Source: Bog-950 sp044225825 (GTDB lineage: Bacteria > Bacteroidota > Bacteroidia > Chitinophagales > LD1). Taken from it: a stretch of DNA of 64,000 nt. A program made the position numbers and the translations under genes. A model generated the notes under the pieces. It was not told the origin of the DNA, did no database searches, and worked only from the letters and a program-made list of their open reading frames with translations. This document shows positions 15,781 through 25,362 of this stretch, one piece after another (positions within the stretch are counted from its first letter, which is position 1; each line of letters opens with the position of its first letter). Location: assembly GCA_044225825.1 (NCBI GenBank), contig JBGAIB010000004.1, positions 1 through 64,000 of the forward strand. The letters run 5' to 3'.

Positions 15781-17592
15781 TTATTTAGCTTGTAGCGTAA
15801 AGTAGAAACTGCTTCCAAAGCCGGGTAGCGATTCTACCCAGATGTTGCCGCCATGTGCTTCCACTATCTTCTTTGCAATGGCTAGCCCCAGGCCATTACC
15901 GGGATATTCATCTACACGGTTAAGGCGTTCAAACAGATCGAATATTTTTTGCTGGTATTTTTTACTGATGCCAATGCCGTTATCACGTACGCAGAACACT
16001 ACCTTGCCTTCGTATTTATCAAACCCTATGTCAATCACCGGCTTTTTTCCCTTTTTGCTGAACTTAAGGCCGTTGTCAACCAATATATTCAGCAGCAACT
16101 CGGCCAGTTCTCTATCTGCACTTATATCAGGTAATTCAGCTACGCTAATCTCAGCGCCGCTTTCTTCAATGCGGGTTCTCAACATTTTTAGCGCATCGGA
16201 GGCACATAATTTCATGCTCACCTTACCCAGCGTAAAATGGTGGGTGTTTAGGCCAATATATGTTTTTAAATCAGTCAGCAGTTTTTCCATGCGGGCTGCA
16301 GCCTGTTTGGCAAAACCGGCATATTCTTCCGCTTCCTCATATTTACCGACTCCTAACTTATCGGATATTAGCTGCACATAGTTTAATACTGTTCGCACAG
16401 GTTCGCGTAAATCGTGCGAGGCCAGGTGCAGCACATTTTCGCTGCTGAAATTTTCCTCGTCGGTGCGGGCAGCTGGTGCATAATGGGTATCGGGCAACTG
16501 CTTTTCGCTAAAGGTAAGCAGGTGAAAGAACTGCTCATCCAGGTTCAAAGGGGTCATAACCCAGCTAACTTCCACAGGCTTTTCCATGCCGCGTATAAAC
16601 CCTTCCGATTCTTTGGCTGCTAAAAAAGATTGTAAGGAAATACCTGGCATCAGGGGTTGCTTACTTTCAAACAGATCGTTCAATTTTTTACCTAACAAGG
16701 CACTTACCTTGGTTTTAAGCGCTTTAGCTGCGGGTCGGTTGGCAAATACCACTTCATCACCTTTTAGCAACAGCATCTTTTCGGATATTGAATTAATAAG
16801 CGCCTTGAAGGAATCATTTTCAAGGAACGCAGCATTGGCCGTTTCGTCTTCTTCGGTTTTGGTAATTACAAACAGATTGGCGCGCTCGCCGTTCCATTTC
16901 AACTCGCTGATACGGATGCTGATTTTTTGACGACCGCTGGCGGAGAGTTCTACCGAATCTTCGGTTTCTACTTCTCTAAAGCTCATGTAGTCGGCTAAAT
17001 GCGGACGCAGGCTTTCTTCTCCTAAAATACTATAGGCTTTCGCATTGGCATAGCGCAGTGCATTTTGCGCATTTATCACCATTACCCCTTCGCTCAGCTT
17101 ACCCAGTATATGGTAAAACGATTCGTGGAAAGTTACCAGATCATTCACCGTGTTGTCCAGCCTTGTTTCAGCCTCGCTTAAACGCAGCGCACTTGCAATT
17201 GATTTTTGCAGGTGAAAAAGGTTGATCTTATTCTTTACGATGTAATCGGTAGCGCCGGTTTTTTGTGCCTGCTTTTTGGCATCAGCTGTGCTGTAATCCG
17301 AAAGCAGGATCACCGGTATTTTTTCACGTTCCGTTAAACTGCGAAAGGCACCGAAATCCTTTTTATCGGTAAGCGAGGCATCCAGCAGAATCAGGTCAGG
17401 TTTCCGGCCTTTCAGGTAGTTAAGGCCTTCGGGCAGGTCCGAAGCATGACTGATAGTAAAGGCATAGGCACTTACCTTCAGGAAACGTTGTATGTCCTGC
17501 GCGCTTTGTTCTTCGCCATCCAGCAATAATATGTTCTTGTTCTGCTCCACTTGCAAGGTGGGCAAAATAACAGGTATTTCGATAAGTGTCAA
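15781..17592 (-). CDS. Hybrid sensor histidine kinase with N-terminal receiver
   Basis: 603 residues without membrane helices. The N-terminal receiver domain (about 18-135) has an acidic start (LLLDGEE), the phospho-acceptor region LILLDASL and the conserved Lys of the final strand (DYIVKNK). Two PAS-like regions (about 150-370) follow. Then comes HisKA with HLASHDLREPVRTVLNY (His near 392) and a HATPase domain with N-box VDNGLKFSKKG, G1 VRDNGIGIS and G2 NGLGLAIAKKIVEAHGG. This is a cytoplasmic phosphorelay kinase; the signal and output partner are not in the window. The start is TTG at 17592; a later start inside LPTLQVEQNK cannot be excluded. A GT2 gene lies 28 bases upstream. Confidence 0.85.
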   Translation of the reverse strand: MTLIEIPVILPTLQVEQNKNILLLDGEEQSAQDIQRFLKVSAYAFTISHASDLPEGLNYLKGRKPDLILLDASLTDKKDFGAFRSLTEREKIPVILLSDYSTADAKKQAQKTGATDYIVKNKINLFHLQKSIASALRLSEAETRLDNTVNDLVTFHESFYHILGKLSEGVMVINAQNALRYANAKAYSILGEESLRPHLADYMSFREVETEDSVELSASGRQKISIRISELKWNGERANLFVITKTEEDETANAAFLENDSFKALINSISEKMLLLKGDEVVFANRPAAKALKTKVSALLGKKLNDLFESKQPLMPGISLQSFLAAKESEGFIRGMEKPVEVSWVMTPLNLDEQFFHLLTFSEKQLPDTHYAPAARTDEENFSSENVLHLASHDLREPVRTVLNYVQLISDKLGVGKYEEAEEYAGFAKQAAARMEKLLTDLKTYIGLNTHHFTLGKVSMKLCASDALKMLRTRIEESGAEISVAELPDISADRELAELLLNILVDNGLKFSKKGKKPVIDIGFDKYEGKVVFCVRDNGIGISKKYQQKIFDLFERLNRVDEYPGNGLGLAIAKKIVEAHGGNIWVESLPGFGSSFYFTLQAK

Positions 17593-17620
17593 CCTGCGGT
17601 TTTAAACAAGTGTATAAAGC

Positions 17621-18409
17621 TTATTTGGCCAGGCGCAAGACAGCGGTTATTGCTTTGGCAATGAAGGTATTGCCCCAAATATGAGTCAATAGTTCTACTT
17701 CCTCTTTTTGCAGGGTAGCCAATTGCGTCACCGAGGTGGCGGATTCTTCGTGCTCGCGATGGGTGTGCAGCACCTTGTCCACGTAAATCATGGCACCTGG
17801 TCGTTCTGCTATCGCAAACCAGGCACGCCAGTCCAATATGTATTTGTCAGTTTCGTTGAAGGTAAAATCGCCCAGGTTCTTTTTTACGTAAAACACACCG
17901 GGACAGGAGATACTGTTCGAAAATCGCAACGCTGCCTTCTTCCAGAAGGTAGATGTAATGCACCTGCTGAAATGAAACGGGAAGATCAGCATCCAGCGTA
18001 GCATGTTTTTATAAGGAAGTTTAACCTGTGTATCGCCTTTAAAGGTAAGCGACCGGTTGAACACCATAAGTGGCGCGTCCTTATCGCAGTGTTGGGCTGC
18101 CTGCAGACAAGCAGCAGCAAAGTCCTCATGGTACAAATCATCCTGATGCACCAGCGTTAGATAGGGGGTATTCGCGCTGCGATAGCCGAAATTCCAGTCC
18201 TTCCCTATACTGCCGCCATGCTCATTCACTATTACCTGCAAGCCATATTTAGCTGCTAAGCCGCTAATAAATGCATTGGGGGTGGAAGTGGTGATATGCG
18301 CCAATGTAGGAACCTGTTGGTTCAGCACACTTTTAATACAGGCCTCCAGGTATTGCGATTCCTTATAGGCCATTATAACAAAGGTGTGATCCCTGTTAAG
18401 GATGCTCAT
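17621..18409 (-). CDS. Family 2 glycosyltransferase
   Basis: 262 residues. A GT-A nucleotide-sugar fold begins FVIMAYKESQYLEACIKSVLNQ, and the metal-binding DXD-like motif is in TLVHQDDLYHEDF (about residues 88-100). No membrane helix is evident. It probably transfers a sugar in surface glycan synthesis. The gene overlaps the upstream methyltransferase gene by 14 bases, so the two are translationally coupled. Acceptor and donor are unknown. Confidence 0.8.
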   Translation of the reverse strand: MSILNRDHTFVIMAYKESQYLEACIKSVLNQQVPTLAHITTSTPNAFISGLAAKYGLQVIVNEHGGSIGKDWNFGYRSANTPYLTLVHQDDLYHEDFAAACLQAAQHCDKDAPLMVFNRSLTFKGDTQVKLPYKNMLRWMLIFPFHFSRCITSTFWKKAALRFSNSISCPGVFYVKKNLGDFTFNETDKYILDWRAWFAIAERPGAMIYVDKVLHTHREHEESATSVTQLATLQKEEVELLTHIWGNTFIAKAITAVLRLAK

Positions 18410-18995
18410 AGAGCAGGTTCAGTTCGTTGTAGGTAAATAATTTGCCGACAAACTTAAGATTGAAAGGGAAATAACCCGCATGTGTAAGTTTGAAACCATT
18501 GTAGCTTTCAAGGCCTTTTTGTTTCATGTAATCCTTGGTTACGAAGGTTACGTGTGTTTTGTCGTGCGCAAAGCCTGCTTCACAGGGTACGCAGATGAAA
18601 ATGCGTTTTATGCCCAGGCGGTTACACGAATCCATTAGTTTCTTCAGGATTTGGTCCGGGTTCTCTAAATGCTCCAGCACATGGCTTATAACTACCGTAT
18701 TGAATTGCCCGGCAGGTATATCTTTTAACTGATAATCATCTGTTGTTGGATTGTACAATTGCACATTCATGCCCTTGCTCAGGCAGTATTTTACGGTAGC
18801 CTCGTTTACTTCCAGGCCCAGCGAGCCTTCCGGAAAGGTGGAGAGGTGTTCGCCCACCCCGCAGCCAAAGTCGATGGCTTTGCCAACCACGTGACGGCGC
18901 ACCTGCCACAGGTAAACTTTGCGAATGGTTTTGCGCAACCAACTGCGGTTGCTCTGGTAGTTCAAATAGTCTTCGGCGTAAAGGGTATCGGACAT
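18396..18995 (-). CDS. Class I SAM-dependent methyltransferase
   Basis: 199 residues. The SAM-binding glycine motif is VGKAIDFGCGVGEHLSTFP (about residues 37-55), followed by the acidic LGLEVNE and the motif VVISHVLEHLENPDQ (about 105-119), typical of UbiE/COQ5-like methyltransferases. Coupling to a GT2 gene by a 14-base overlap suggests methylation of a glycan or glycolipid, but the target is inference. Confidence 0.85.
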   Translation of the reverse strand: MSDTLYAEDYLNYQSNRSWLRKTIRKVYLWQVRRHVVGKAIDFGCGVGEHLSTFPEGSLGLEVNEATVKYCLSKGMNVQLYNPTTDDYQLKDIPAGQFNTVVISHVLEHLENPDQILKKLMDSCNRLGIKRIFICVPCEAGFAHDKTHVTFVTKDYMKQKGLESYNGFKLTHAGYFPFNLKFVGKLFTYNELNLLYEHP

Positions 18996-19106
18996 TGCAA
19001 AAGATTTGTTGATTTGCGTGGGCTAAACATAATTAAATTTTGGTTGGTTTAGCTCCGCAACATGGTTTGCTGATTATCATTGTATTCTAAATAGAAAGTG
19101 CTGCAC

Positions 19107-20129
19107 GTGAGTAAAAAAAAGGTAGCGGTAGTAATCTTAAGTTGGAATGGCCGTAAATTCCTGGAGGATTTTATGCCTTCGGTTATGCGCCATACCTCTA
19201 CCGAGCTGTGTGAAATTATAGTAGCCGATAACCTCTCTTCGGATGATAGTATAGTTTTTTTGCAACAGCATTATCCAACCGTACGCATTATACAGAATCA
19301 GCGTAATGGTGGTTATGCCGGCGGGTATAACGACGCGCTGAAACTATTGGATACAGAGTATTACGTATTGCTAAACCAGGATATTGAGGTAACCGATGGT
19401 TGGGTGGAGAAGGTAATTGCACAAATGGATAAAGATCCCGTGATTGCCGCTGCTCAACCCAAAATAAAGGCCTATCTGCAGAAGGATGAGTTTGAATATG
19501 CAGGTGCCTGTGGTGGGTATCTCGATAAGTTTGGTTATCCGTTTTGCAGAGGCCGGGTATTCGAAACTATTGAAAAAGATGAGGGGCAATACGATACACA
19601 GGCCGATATATTCTGGGCCAGCGGGGCTTGCTTATTTGTGCGGCGCAGCGCTTTTTGGAATGCAGGTGGTTTAGATGAAGATTTCTTTGCGCATCAGGAG
19701 GAAATAGACCTGTGCTGGCGCATGCAAAACCAGGGGCAACGCATTATATGTGTGCCTGCATCGGTAGTCTATCATGTGGGTGGTGGAAGCCTGGGTTATG
19801 GCAGCCCGTTTAAAACCTATCTCAATTTCCGCAACAGCTTATTTATGTTGTTTAAAAACCTGCCTGCCTGGCAGGTGTTCTGGAAAATTACATTTCGGAT
19901 GCAGTTAGATAACCTGGCTGCTTTGAAGTTTCTGTTTGGCGGTGGCGGATTTAAAGCCTATTGGGCCATATTGAAATCGCAGTTTGCTTTTTATGGTGCT
20001 ATACCGTCCTTAATTCGTAAACGCAAATTGTTTAAGCGAACCACTGATACGCCGCTTTTTCCTAAAAGCGTAGTATTCAATTTTTTTGTGCGTGGCCGCA
20101 AAACCTACAATCAGCTCATACAGGATTAA
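19107..20129 (+). CDS. Family 2 glycosyltransferase (rhamnosyltransferase-like)
   Basis: About 340 residues with a GT-A fold. VAVVILSWNGRKFLEDF is at the N-terminus, IVADNLSSDDS (about 41-51) and LLNQDIEVTDGWV (about 90-102) supply the nucleotide-sugar and DXD-like sites, and GGLDEDFFAHQEEIDLCWRM (about 190-210) is the usual acceptor-side motif of the WcaE/rhamnosyltransferase-like group. I take the GTG at 19107 as start because it gives (M)SKKKVAVVILSWNG; GTG 19098 is also possible. It is divergent from the methyltransferase-GT2 pair and its stop overlaps the end of the convergent gene that follows. Likely surface polysaccharide assembly. Confidence 0.85.
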   Translation: MSKKKVAVVILSWNGRKFLEDFMPSVMRHTSTELCEIIVADNLSSDDSIVFLQQHYPTVRIIQNQRNGGYAGGYNDALKLLDTEYYVLLNQDIEVTDGWVEKVIAQMDKDPVIAAAQPKIKAYLQKDEFEYAGACGGYLDKFGYPFCRGRVFETIEKDEGQYDTQADIFWASGACLFVRRSAFWNAGGLDEDFFAHQEEIDLCWRMQNQGQRIICVPASVVYHVGGGSLGYGSPFKTYLNFRNSLFMLFKNLPAWQVFWKITFRMQLDNLAALKFLFGGGGFKAYWAILKSQFAFYGAIPSLIRKRKLFKRTTDTPLFPKSVVFNFFVRGRKTYNQLIQD

Positions 20130-23100
20130 AATAGGGCACGTATCTCTGCCCGCCCTGTATGCACAGGCTTCATAGTGTCCTTTTGCCCCTTTTCAAAACC
20201 CGTCATACGCCCATCGTAGCTTATCGAAAGCTGTATGTTGTTGGTTAGGTTTTGTTCCAGTCCTACCGTCCATACCAGGTTGTTGCCGTTGCGTAATCCT
20301 TCCAGCATAGCATATTCCAACTGCTGGTTGGCGTAGCCTTTATCGCGATAGGCGATGGACGCATAGGAGAGTGTAGCGTTAACGGTTGTTTTGCTCAAGC
20401 GGTTATAACGCGCCTCCAGGGTTAAGCGGTTGATTTGTCCGGTTTGTTTGCCCACGGTATCGGTAGGGTTCACCTTAAATGAGAAATCGTATTTGAGGCT
20501 TAAACGGAAGGCCGCTTTAAACTGGTAACTAAGATTTGCCGAGGCATCATTGTAATTGAACTTATATTTCAGGTAGGTGTAAAAATCTGATTGATTGCTC
20601 TTGGTGCCATTGGTATAGGTAACCTGCGTGTTTAAGGCTTTTACAATATTCCAGCGTACTAAAGCCCCCTGACTTTGCAGGGTTCTATTTTCAAAACCTG
20701 TGGTTAACAACGTGCGGGTTTGGGTATAATTAAAATCCAACTGAGCACCATACTTAGCTTCCATACGGTTAAAATAAAGCGTATTACGGCTGCTGATGGT
20801 GGTAGCAACCAACTGGTCGTTATTCTTTTCAAGGGGAAACGGATTGAAATAACTACCTACGCTTTTGCTCCGTACGGCATAGGTTTTCTTGCTTATTTGC
20901 ACGCTGGCAAACAGACTAAACATAGCCAGCACTTTTTTAACTCCCTGTTTGTTCTTCCAAACTGCAGCTGGGTCAATATTCAAAACCTGGTTAAACTGAT
21001 TGGTGTTTACCGTTACATATTCCGGCGTTACAACAAATACCCGCACATAACTGGTGTCTTCCTTAAACTGCGAAATCACAAATTCATTCAATTCTTTAAT
21101 ACCGTTGGCGTTGGCATCCTTCCAGACATAATCGCCCTGGTTAGTGGGCGAAGCCTGGTACGCGACCTGCGTTTTTTGTTCACGGCCGGTACCTAATTCA
21201 TATAAGGTGGTAGAACGAATAGCCCCACGCAACACCGAGAAGTTATAGTCTATGCGGCCCAGGTAAAAATGCTCGGGTTGATTACTGTTTAACGAGTCTG
21301 CGTTTTTAGAGTGCCGATAGGTTAAATTATAGTTTAGTGTCTGGTTTTTTATGGAGGCGATGGTGCCATTAAAACTCACCGTTTGAGCACGGAAAAAAGG
21401 TGCGTCAAAGCCATTCCCTTTAGGGCGGTGTTCGTAACGCATCACAAATTCAATGGAGTATTTGTTTTTTGAGCTATCCGGACTGGTTACATAAACCTTG
21501 TAATTCTGCCACAGATAACTGTTAGCGGTGAGGGTGTCTGTACCTTTGTTCTGAATACGGTTTATTTCGTGGTCGAATAAGGCGCCTATTCTCCAGCCTT
21601 TAGTTTTGATGCTTGCATAGTAGAAGTCCGCCTTGGGCCTTATGAAATTGCTGTGGTTGGTGGTAGAAGTAGCATTCAGGTAGCTGTTTTGAAAGGCAAA
21701 GTTAAAGCCGTTTTTACTGAAATTGCCGTTGAGGCCATTTTCAAAACCACGATATACGGTGTCCTGTATGAATGTTTTAAAGCGATAGTTGATCAGGCCA
21801 AGCCCTGTCCATTCGTAACCGATATTGGCAATGGCAAGATGTTCATTGTAGCGTTTCGTGGCAGTGCCTATGTTCCAGTCGCGATTAAATTCAATGTTCC
21901 TATAGCGTTCAATGGTGTTAAACCTGTTTTGTGTAAACTCGTAACTGATGTCAAGGTTTACACGCTGCTGCTTTTTTGTAGTGGTGTCGTTTTTGGTAAG
22001 TATCGAGCCCTTATAGGCTGCCCTGGCAGCAACACCCACATTGTCGTTGTTGTCCTTCTTCGAGAACATGTTCAGATCGGTATTGCTAAGTGCCAAATCT
22101 GCTGTAACTATGTTGGTTGCATTAAACTGGTATTGGCCACCCAGCGTATACATCTGCTGGTATTTAGGGGTTACCAGGAATATGACAGGTTTATAGGTGC
22201 CCTGATGGATGAGTGTAGAATCGGTAGTATTTATCACCGGCTGCACCCATTGATACACCCTGCCGTTAGCATTAGAGGTGGCTGGTATGTAATCGCCATT
22301 ACCTTGCCCAACCAGTGCAAAGCTTAATGCGTATTTAGCTGTGGCCGGGTCAGTGGAATAAACAAATACAGAATCGTATCCCAGCGAATCAACCATTGCA
22401 TATAGAATACGGTTGGCATCATAAGCTACACTGTCAACACCGGGGTAAAAAGCATTCTGAATACTATCGCCCAGGCTTTGCAAAAATGCTTTTTTAGGGC
22501 CGTCCAGGTTTTGTTGTACATTCTGATTTTTGTTGTCCTGTTCGCTATATACACTGAAGTGTATATCGGCCTTTTTAGTCTGAAATCCGGTATTTGCAAA
22601 GGCAGCGGTGCGCAAATAATTGCGCTCACTGTATTCAAACTCTACTGTTATGCGCAGGTCCTTTGTTATAATTCTACGGGGCATAAAGCGTATCTCGCCC
22701 AGGTTATAATCAATTACATAATCGCGGTTAGCTCCGCGTTCCATCTTTTGGCCGTTAATGAAAACCTCCTCGCTGTTTGCCAGTATCACAATAAAGGTTT
22801 CGCCCGATGCACCCACCAGTTTATAGGGTCCCTGGTTACCTTCTGTTACGGCTAAAGTATTACGGGCAAACTTGCCCTTGCTGATCCCCCCGGCTACACC
22901 AGTATAAATGCGTCCTGCTTTTTTAATGTCAAAGTAACTGCTGTAATAACCACCCTGGTATTTCTTGGAGAACTTCATGAAATACTCGTTGGAGGGATTA
23001 AACAAATCATAATCGCCTACAATCACTTTGTGCTGATCTTTGCGCAGTTGTATAAATATCTTATCGAACTCTTGTATCTGTTGCGTATTACCCTCCGGTT

Positions 23101-23668
23101 GTATGGGTATATTGTTATCGGTAATGGCGGCTGTTACTTCAAGGTCGCGTGTTAACATACCGGATAGCTGAAGGTTGAACAGGGAATTCAATACTACGTC
23201 CTGGTTGCTACCAAAAGATAAGCTCCGCGAGAAGCTACCATTAAAGTCCAGGTTGCCGAAGTCAATCAACTTGGTTTTTTCTTCTTCGGGGTTGTAGATA
23301 AATGGTCGGGCTACTGAGTTGGCAGAATACTCGCGGTAACGCGCAAAGCTTTTATGATACGTTTCACCCGCCAACGAAAATGGGTAAACCCTGTAACTGA
23401 ACTTAACGGAATCTGTTGCCGGTTTCTTTTTCCAGATGAGTTTCGATTCAAAAGCCCGTACCTCATAATCGGCTGAATCCAGCAGTCCTGCTGAACTGGT
23501 CCACACTTTTAAGGTCCCCGGCACCAGGCTAAAGCTATCCAGTGTTAACGTGTCACCAGTTAGCGGTACCACCGCATAGTGCAAATTTGATCCGTCCTGG
23601 GCATTTACGGGTTCGTAGCCAAACATGCCGATTAGCAGCAGGCAACTACCTGCTACCCACTTTAACAT
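20126..23668 (-). CDS. Giant outer-membrane beta-barrel protein
   Basis: About 1180 residues. The GTG at 23695 is possible, but ATG 23668 gives a clean signal peptide (MLKWVAGSCLLLIGMFG...VNAQ). After about 120 residues of beta-domain comes ARPFIYNPEEEKTKLIDFG. Then follows a long run of amphipathic strands rich in alternating aromatic and polar residues, up to a terminal strand ending in aromatic residues (GRAEIRALF), as in outer-membrane barrels. A conserved-looking segment is TAAITDNNIPIQPEGNTQQI (about 190-210). The family occurs in Bacteroidota; from memory parts resemble SprA-like proteins, but I cannot assign a function. It is single and convergent with the GT2 gene. Confidence 0.7.
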   Translation of the reverse strand: MLKWVAGSCLLLIGMFGYEPVNAQDGSNLHYAVVPLTGDTLTLDSFSLVPGTLKVWTSSAGLLDSADYEVRAFESKLIWKKKPATDSVKFSYRVYPFSLAGETYHKSFARYREYSANSVARPFIYNPEEEKTKLIDFGNLDFNGSFSRSLSFGSNQDVVLNSLFNLQLSGMLTRDLEVTAAITDNNIPIQPEGNTQQIQEFDKIFIQLRKDQHKVIVGDYDLFNPSNEYFMKFSKKYQGGYYSSYFDIKKAGRIYTGVAGGISKGKFARNTLAVTEGNQGPYKLVGASGETFIVILANSEEVFINGQKMERGANRDYVIDYNLGEIRFMPRRIITKDLRITVEFEYSERNYLRTAAFANTGFQTKKADIHFSVYSEQDNKNQNVQQNLDGPKKAFLQSLGDSIQNAFYPGVDSVAYDANRILYAMVDSLGYDSVFVYSTDPATAKYALSFALVGQGNGDYIPATSNANGRVYQWVQPVINTTDSTLIHQGTYKPVIFLVTPKYQQMYTLGGQYQFNATNIVTADLALSNTDLNMFSKKDNNDNVGVAARAAYKGSILTKNDTTTKKQQRVNLDISYEFTQNRFNTIERYRNIEFNRDWNIGTATKRYNEHLAIANIGYEWTGLGLINYRFKTFIQDTVYRGFENGLNGNFSKNGFNFAFQNSYLNATSTTNHSNFIRPKADFYYASIKTKGWRIGALFDHEINRIQNKGTDTLTANSYLWQNYKVYVTSPDSSKNKYSIEFVMRYEHRPKGNGFDAPFFRAQTVSFNGTIASIKNQTLNYNLTYRHSKNADSLNSNQPEHFYLGRIDYNFSVLRGAIRSTTLYELGTGREQKTQVAYQASPTNQGDYVWKDANANGIKELNEFVISQFKEDTSYVRVFVVTPEYVTVNTNQFNQVLNIDPAAVWKNKQGVKKVLAMFSLFASVQISKKTYAVRSKSVGSYFNPFPLEKNNDQLVATTISSRNTLYFNRMEAKYGAQLDFNYTQTRTLLTTGFENRTLQSQGALVRWNIVKALNTQVTYTNGTKSNQSDFYTYLKYKFNYNDASANLSYQFKAAFRLSLKYDFSFKVNPTDTVGKQTGQINRLTLEARYNRLSKTTVNATLSYASIAYRDKGYANQQLEYAMLEGLRNGNNLVWTVGLEQNLTNNIQLSISYDGRMTGFEKGQKDTMKPVHTGRAEIRALF

Positions 23669-23808
23669 ACTACACCATTGGTTTGCGCTAAACACCGGGT
23701 AAATAAACTACAAGATATGCTAATGCAGAACCGTGGTAAATATTGTGGAAAAACAGACCTATGTTCATTATCTGCCTTAAAGGGCAATGGCAGGGAGCAA
23801 ATGCTGGG

Positions 23809-24528
23809 TTAAGCGCTTTTTTCGCGGGCTTCCTTGATCTGTTTATAGGCCTCCTGTATCAGTTGAAAACGGCGGTTTAACTCCTTTTTTTCTTGCTCAC
23901 CGGCATTTTTATTGCGGTCGGGGTGGTATTTTAATACCAGTTTCCGGTAAGCCGTTCGTATTTCTTCAAAACTCATCTCTACCCGCACACCTAATACTTC
24001 ATAAGCCGATTGAGGTCGTTCTTCCAGGTGCTCCTTTTTCAATCGGCGGAACTCCACATCGTTTACGTTCAAATAACCGGCAATGCGAAAAATAAAATAC
24101 TGTTCGCGTTCATGCAGATCGCCATCGCTGGTAGCAAGGTCAAATAAAAAGCGCACCACCTGTACCCTTGTGCTCAACGAGGTATACATCCGCATTTGGT
24201 CGCACACGATGTTCAGGTCATACTCTTTATGCAGACAGTGGTTTATTATTTGCGCGCGTTTTTCGGCATAAGCATCATTAAAATGGGCATTGAAAAACTG
24301 CTTTGTAAATTCAATCTCGCGGTTGTTTACATAGCCATCTATCTTTATCAGGTGACTGGCCAGCACTATCAGGTTTACCTCAAATTCAGTAACACCTTCG
24401 GTTGGCTTGGCTGGGTTGCTTTCGTTACCTCCTGTTAGCGAACCTGCCAGGTAGCCAAGTAAACCGCCTAAAGGGCCACCAACTGCCCAACCGATACTTG
24501 CCCCCAGCCATTTTTCATATTTAGGCAT
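23809..24528 (-). CDS. TerB/DnaJ-domain co-chaperone (DjlA-like)
   Basis: About 239 residues from the ATG at 24528 (MPKYEKWLGASIGWAVGG). A Gly-rich hydrophobic segment (GGPLGGLLGYLAGSLTGG, about 12-32) could associate with a membrane. A TerB-like helical domain spans about 50-165 and a C-terminal J-domain about 170-239, with the HPD motif in LVLKYHPDRNKNAGE. This order matches DjlA, a co-chaperone that stimulates DnaK ATPase. The start overlaps the end of lgt by 8 bases, so the two are coupled. A longer version from 24594 would lie wholly within lgt and is unlikely. Confidence 0.85.
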   Translation of the reverse strand: MPKYEKWLGASIGWAVGGPLGGLLGYLAGSLTGGNESNPAKPTEGVTEFEVNLIVLASHLIKIDGYVNNREIEFTKQFFNAHFNDAYAEKRAQIINHCLHKEYDLNIVCDQMRMYTSLSTRVQVVRFLFDLATSDGDLHEREQYFIFRIAGYLNVNDVEFRRLKKEHLEERPQSAYEVLGVRVEMSFEEIRTAYRKLVLKYHPDRNKNAGEQEKKELNRRFQLIQEAYKQIKEAREKSA

Positions 24529-25339
24529 GTACCGGGGTTTGATAATGTAGTTTACCCTTGGCATACAAGCCAAGTAAAACCAAACCAAGTGCAATAAAAG
24601 GTAAACTTAACGCCTGAGTACTGCTTAAGATGCCGGGTATAAAGTCTGCTTCAGGTTCCTTAAATATTTCCAGCGCCATACGCACACTAAACATCAACAG
24701 TAAAAAGGTAATGGCATATACACCGGGTTTACTGTCCTTATATTTTTTGAAGAGATAGATCAGCAAAAACTGAATCAGCAGATAGGCTATCGATTCGTAT
24801 AACACCACCGGGTGACGGGCAATTACATCGGTTCCAAATTGAAAACCCCAGGGCATGGTAGTGGCGCGGCCCGGTAATTCAGAGTTCATAAGGTTGCCAA
24901 AGCGAATGAACGAGCATAAAAATGGCATGCAAACGGCAGCATAATCCATTAGCCATAACATGCTGAACTGCTTATGGGCACGGGTAAAAAGCCATAATCC
25001 CAGCAAGGCACCTATCATGCCGCCATGGCTGGCCAGTCCGCCTTTCCAGATCTTTAATATTTCGCCGGGGTTAGCAGCAAAGTAGGGCCAGTCATAAAAA
25101 AATACCTGACCGAAGCGGGCACCTAACAAGCCTCCTATAAACAGGTATTGAATAATCAGCACCAGTTTATCCTGCGGGCATTTTAAGGTATCGAATACCC
25201 ACAATGCCATACCGTAACCGGCTAAAATGCCCATGGCCCAGGTTAAGCCATACCATTGCAGCGAAAAGAAACCTGTGCTGAAAACATCCGGATTAGGGTG
25301 CCACGAAATAAAAAGATGCATGCTGCAATGATAAGGCAT
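24521..25339 (-). CDS. lgt: Prolipoprotein diacylglyceryl transferase
   Basis: 272 residues with about seven helices. It has the Lgt hallmarks: GLTWAMGILAGYGMALWVF, the HGGMIGALLGL motif with the catalytic region, and RFGNLMNSELPGRATTMPWG with the conserved Asn and Glu/Arg. Lgt adds diacylglycerol from phosphatidylglycerol to the lipobox Cys, the first step of lipoprotein maturation. Several lipoproteins in this window (NamZ, cyclophilin-FKBP, TPR lipoprotein) would be substrates. An alternative start at 25321 (MHLFISWHP) is equally plausible. Confidence 0.95.
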   Translation of the reverse strand: MPYHCSMHLFISWHPNPDVFSTGFFSLQWYGLTWAMGILAGYGMALWVFDTLKCPQDKLVLIIQYLFIGGLLGARFGQVFFYDWPYFAANPGEILKIWKGGLASHGGMIGALLGLWLFTRAHKQFSMLWLMDYAAVCMPFLCSFIRFGNLMNSELPGRATTMPWGFQFGTDVIARHPVVLYESIAYLLIQFLLIYLFKKYKDSKPGVYAITFLLLMFSVRMALEIFKEPEADFIPGILSSTQALSLPFIALGLVLLGLYAKGKLHYQTPVHA

Positions 25340-25362
25340 GTTGCCAAATAGCGAAAGCCCGC

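Noticed and set aside
17621..20129. Complete capsule or O-antigen locus
   Set aside because: Only two GT2 enzymes and a methyltransferase are present. There is no polymerase, exporter, chain-length regulator or sugar-nucleotide gene nearby, and the broken flippase is 16 kb away.
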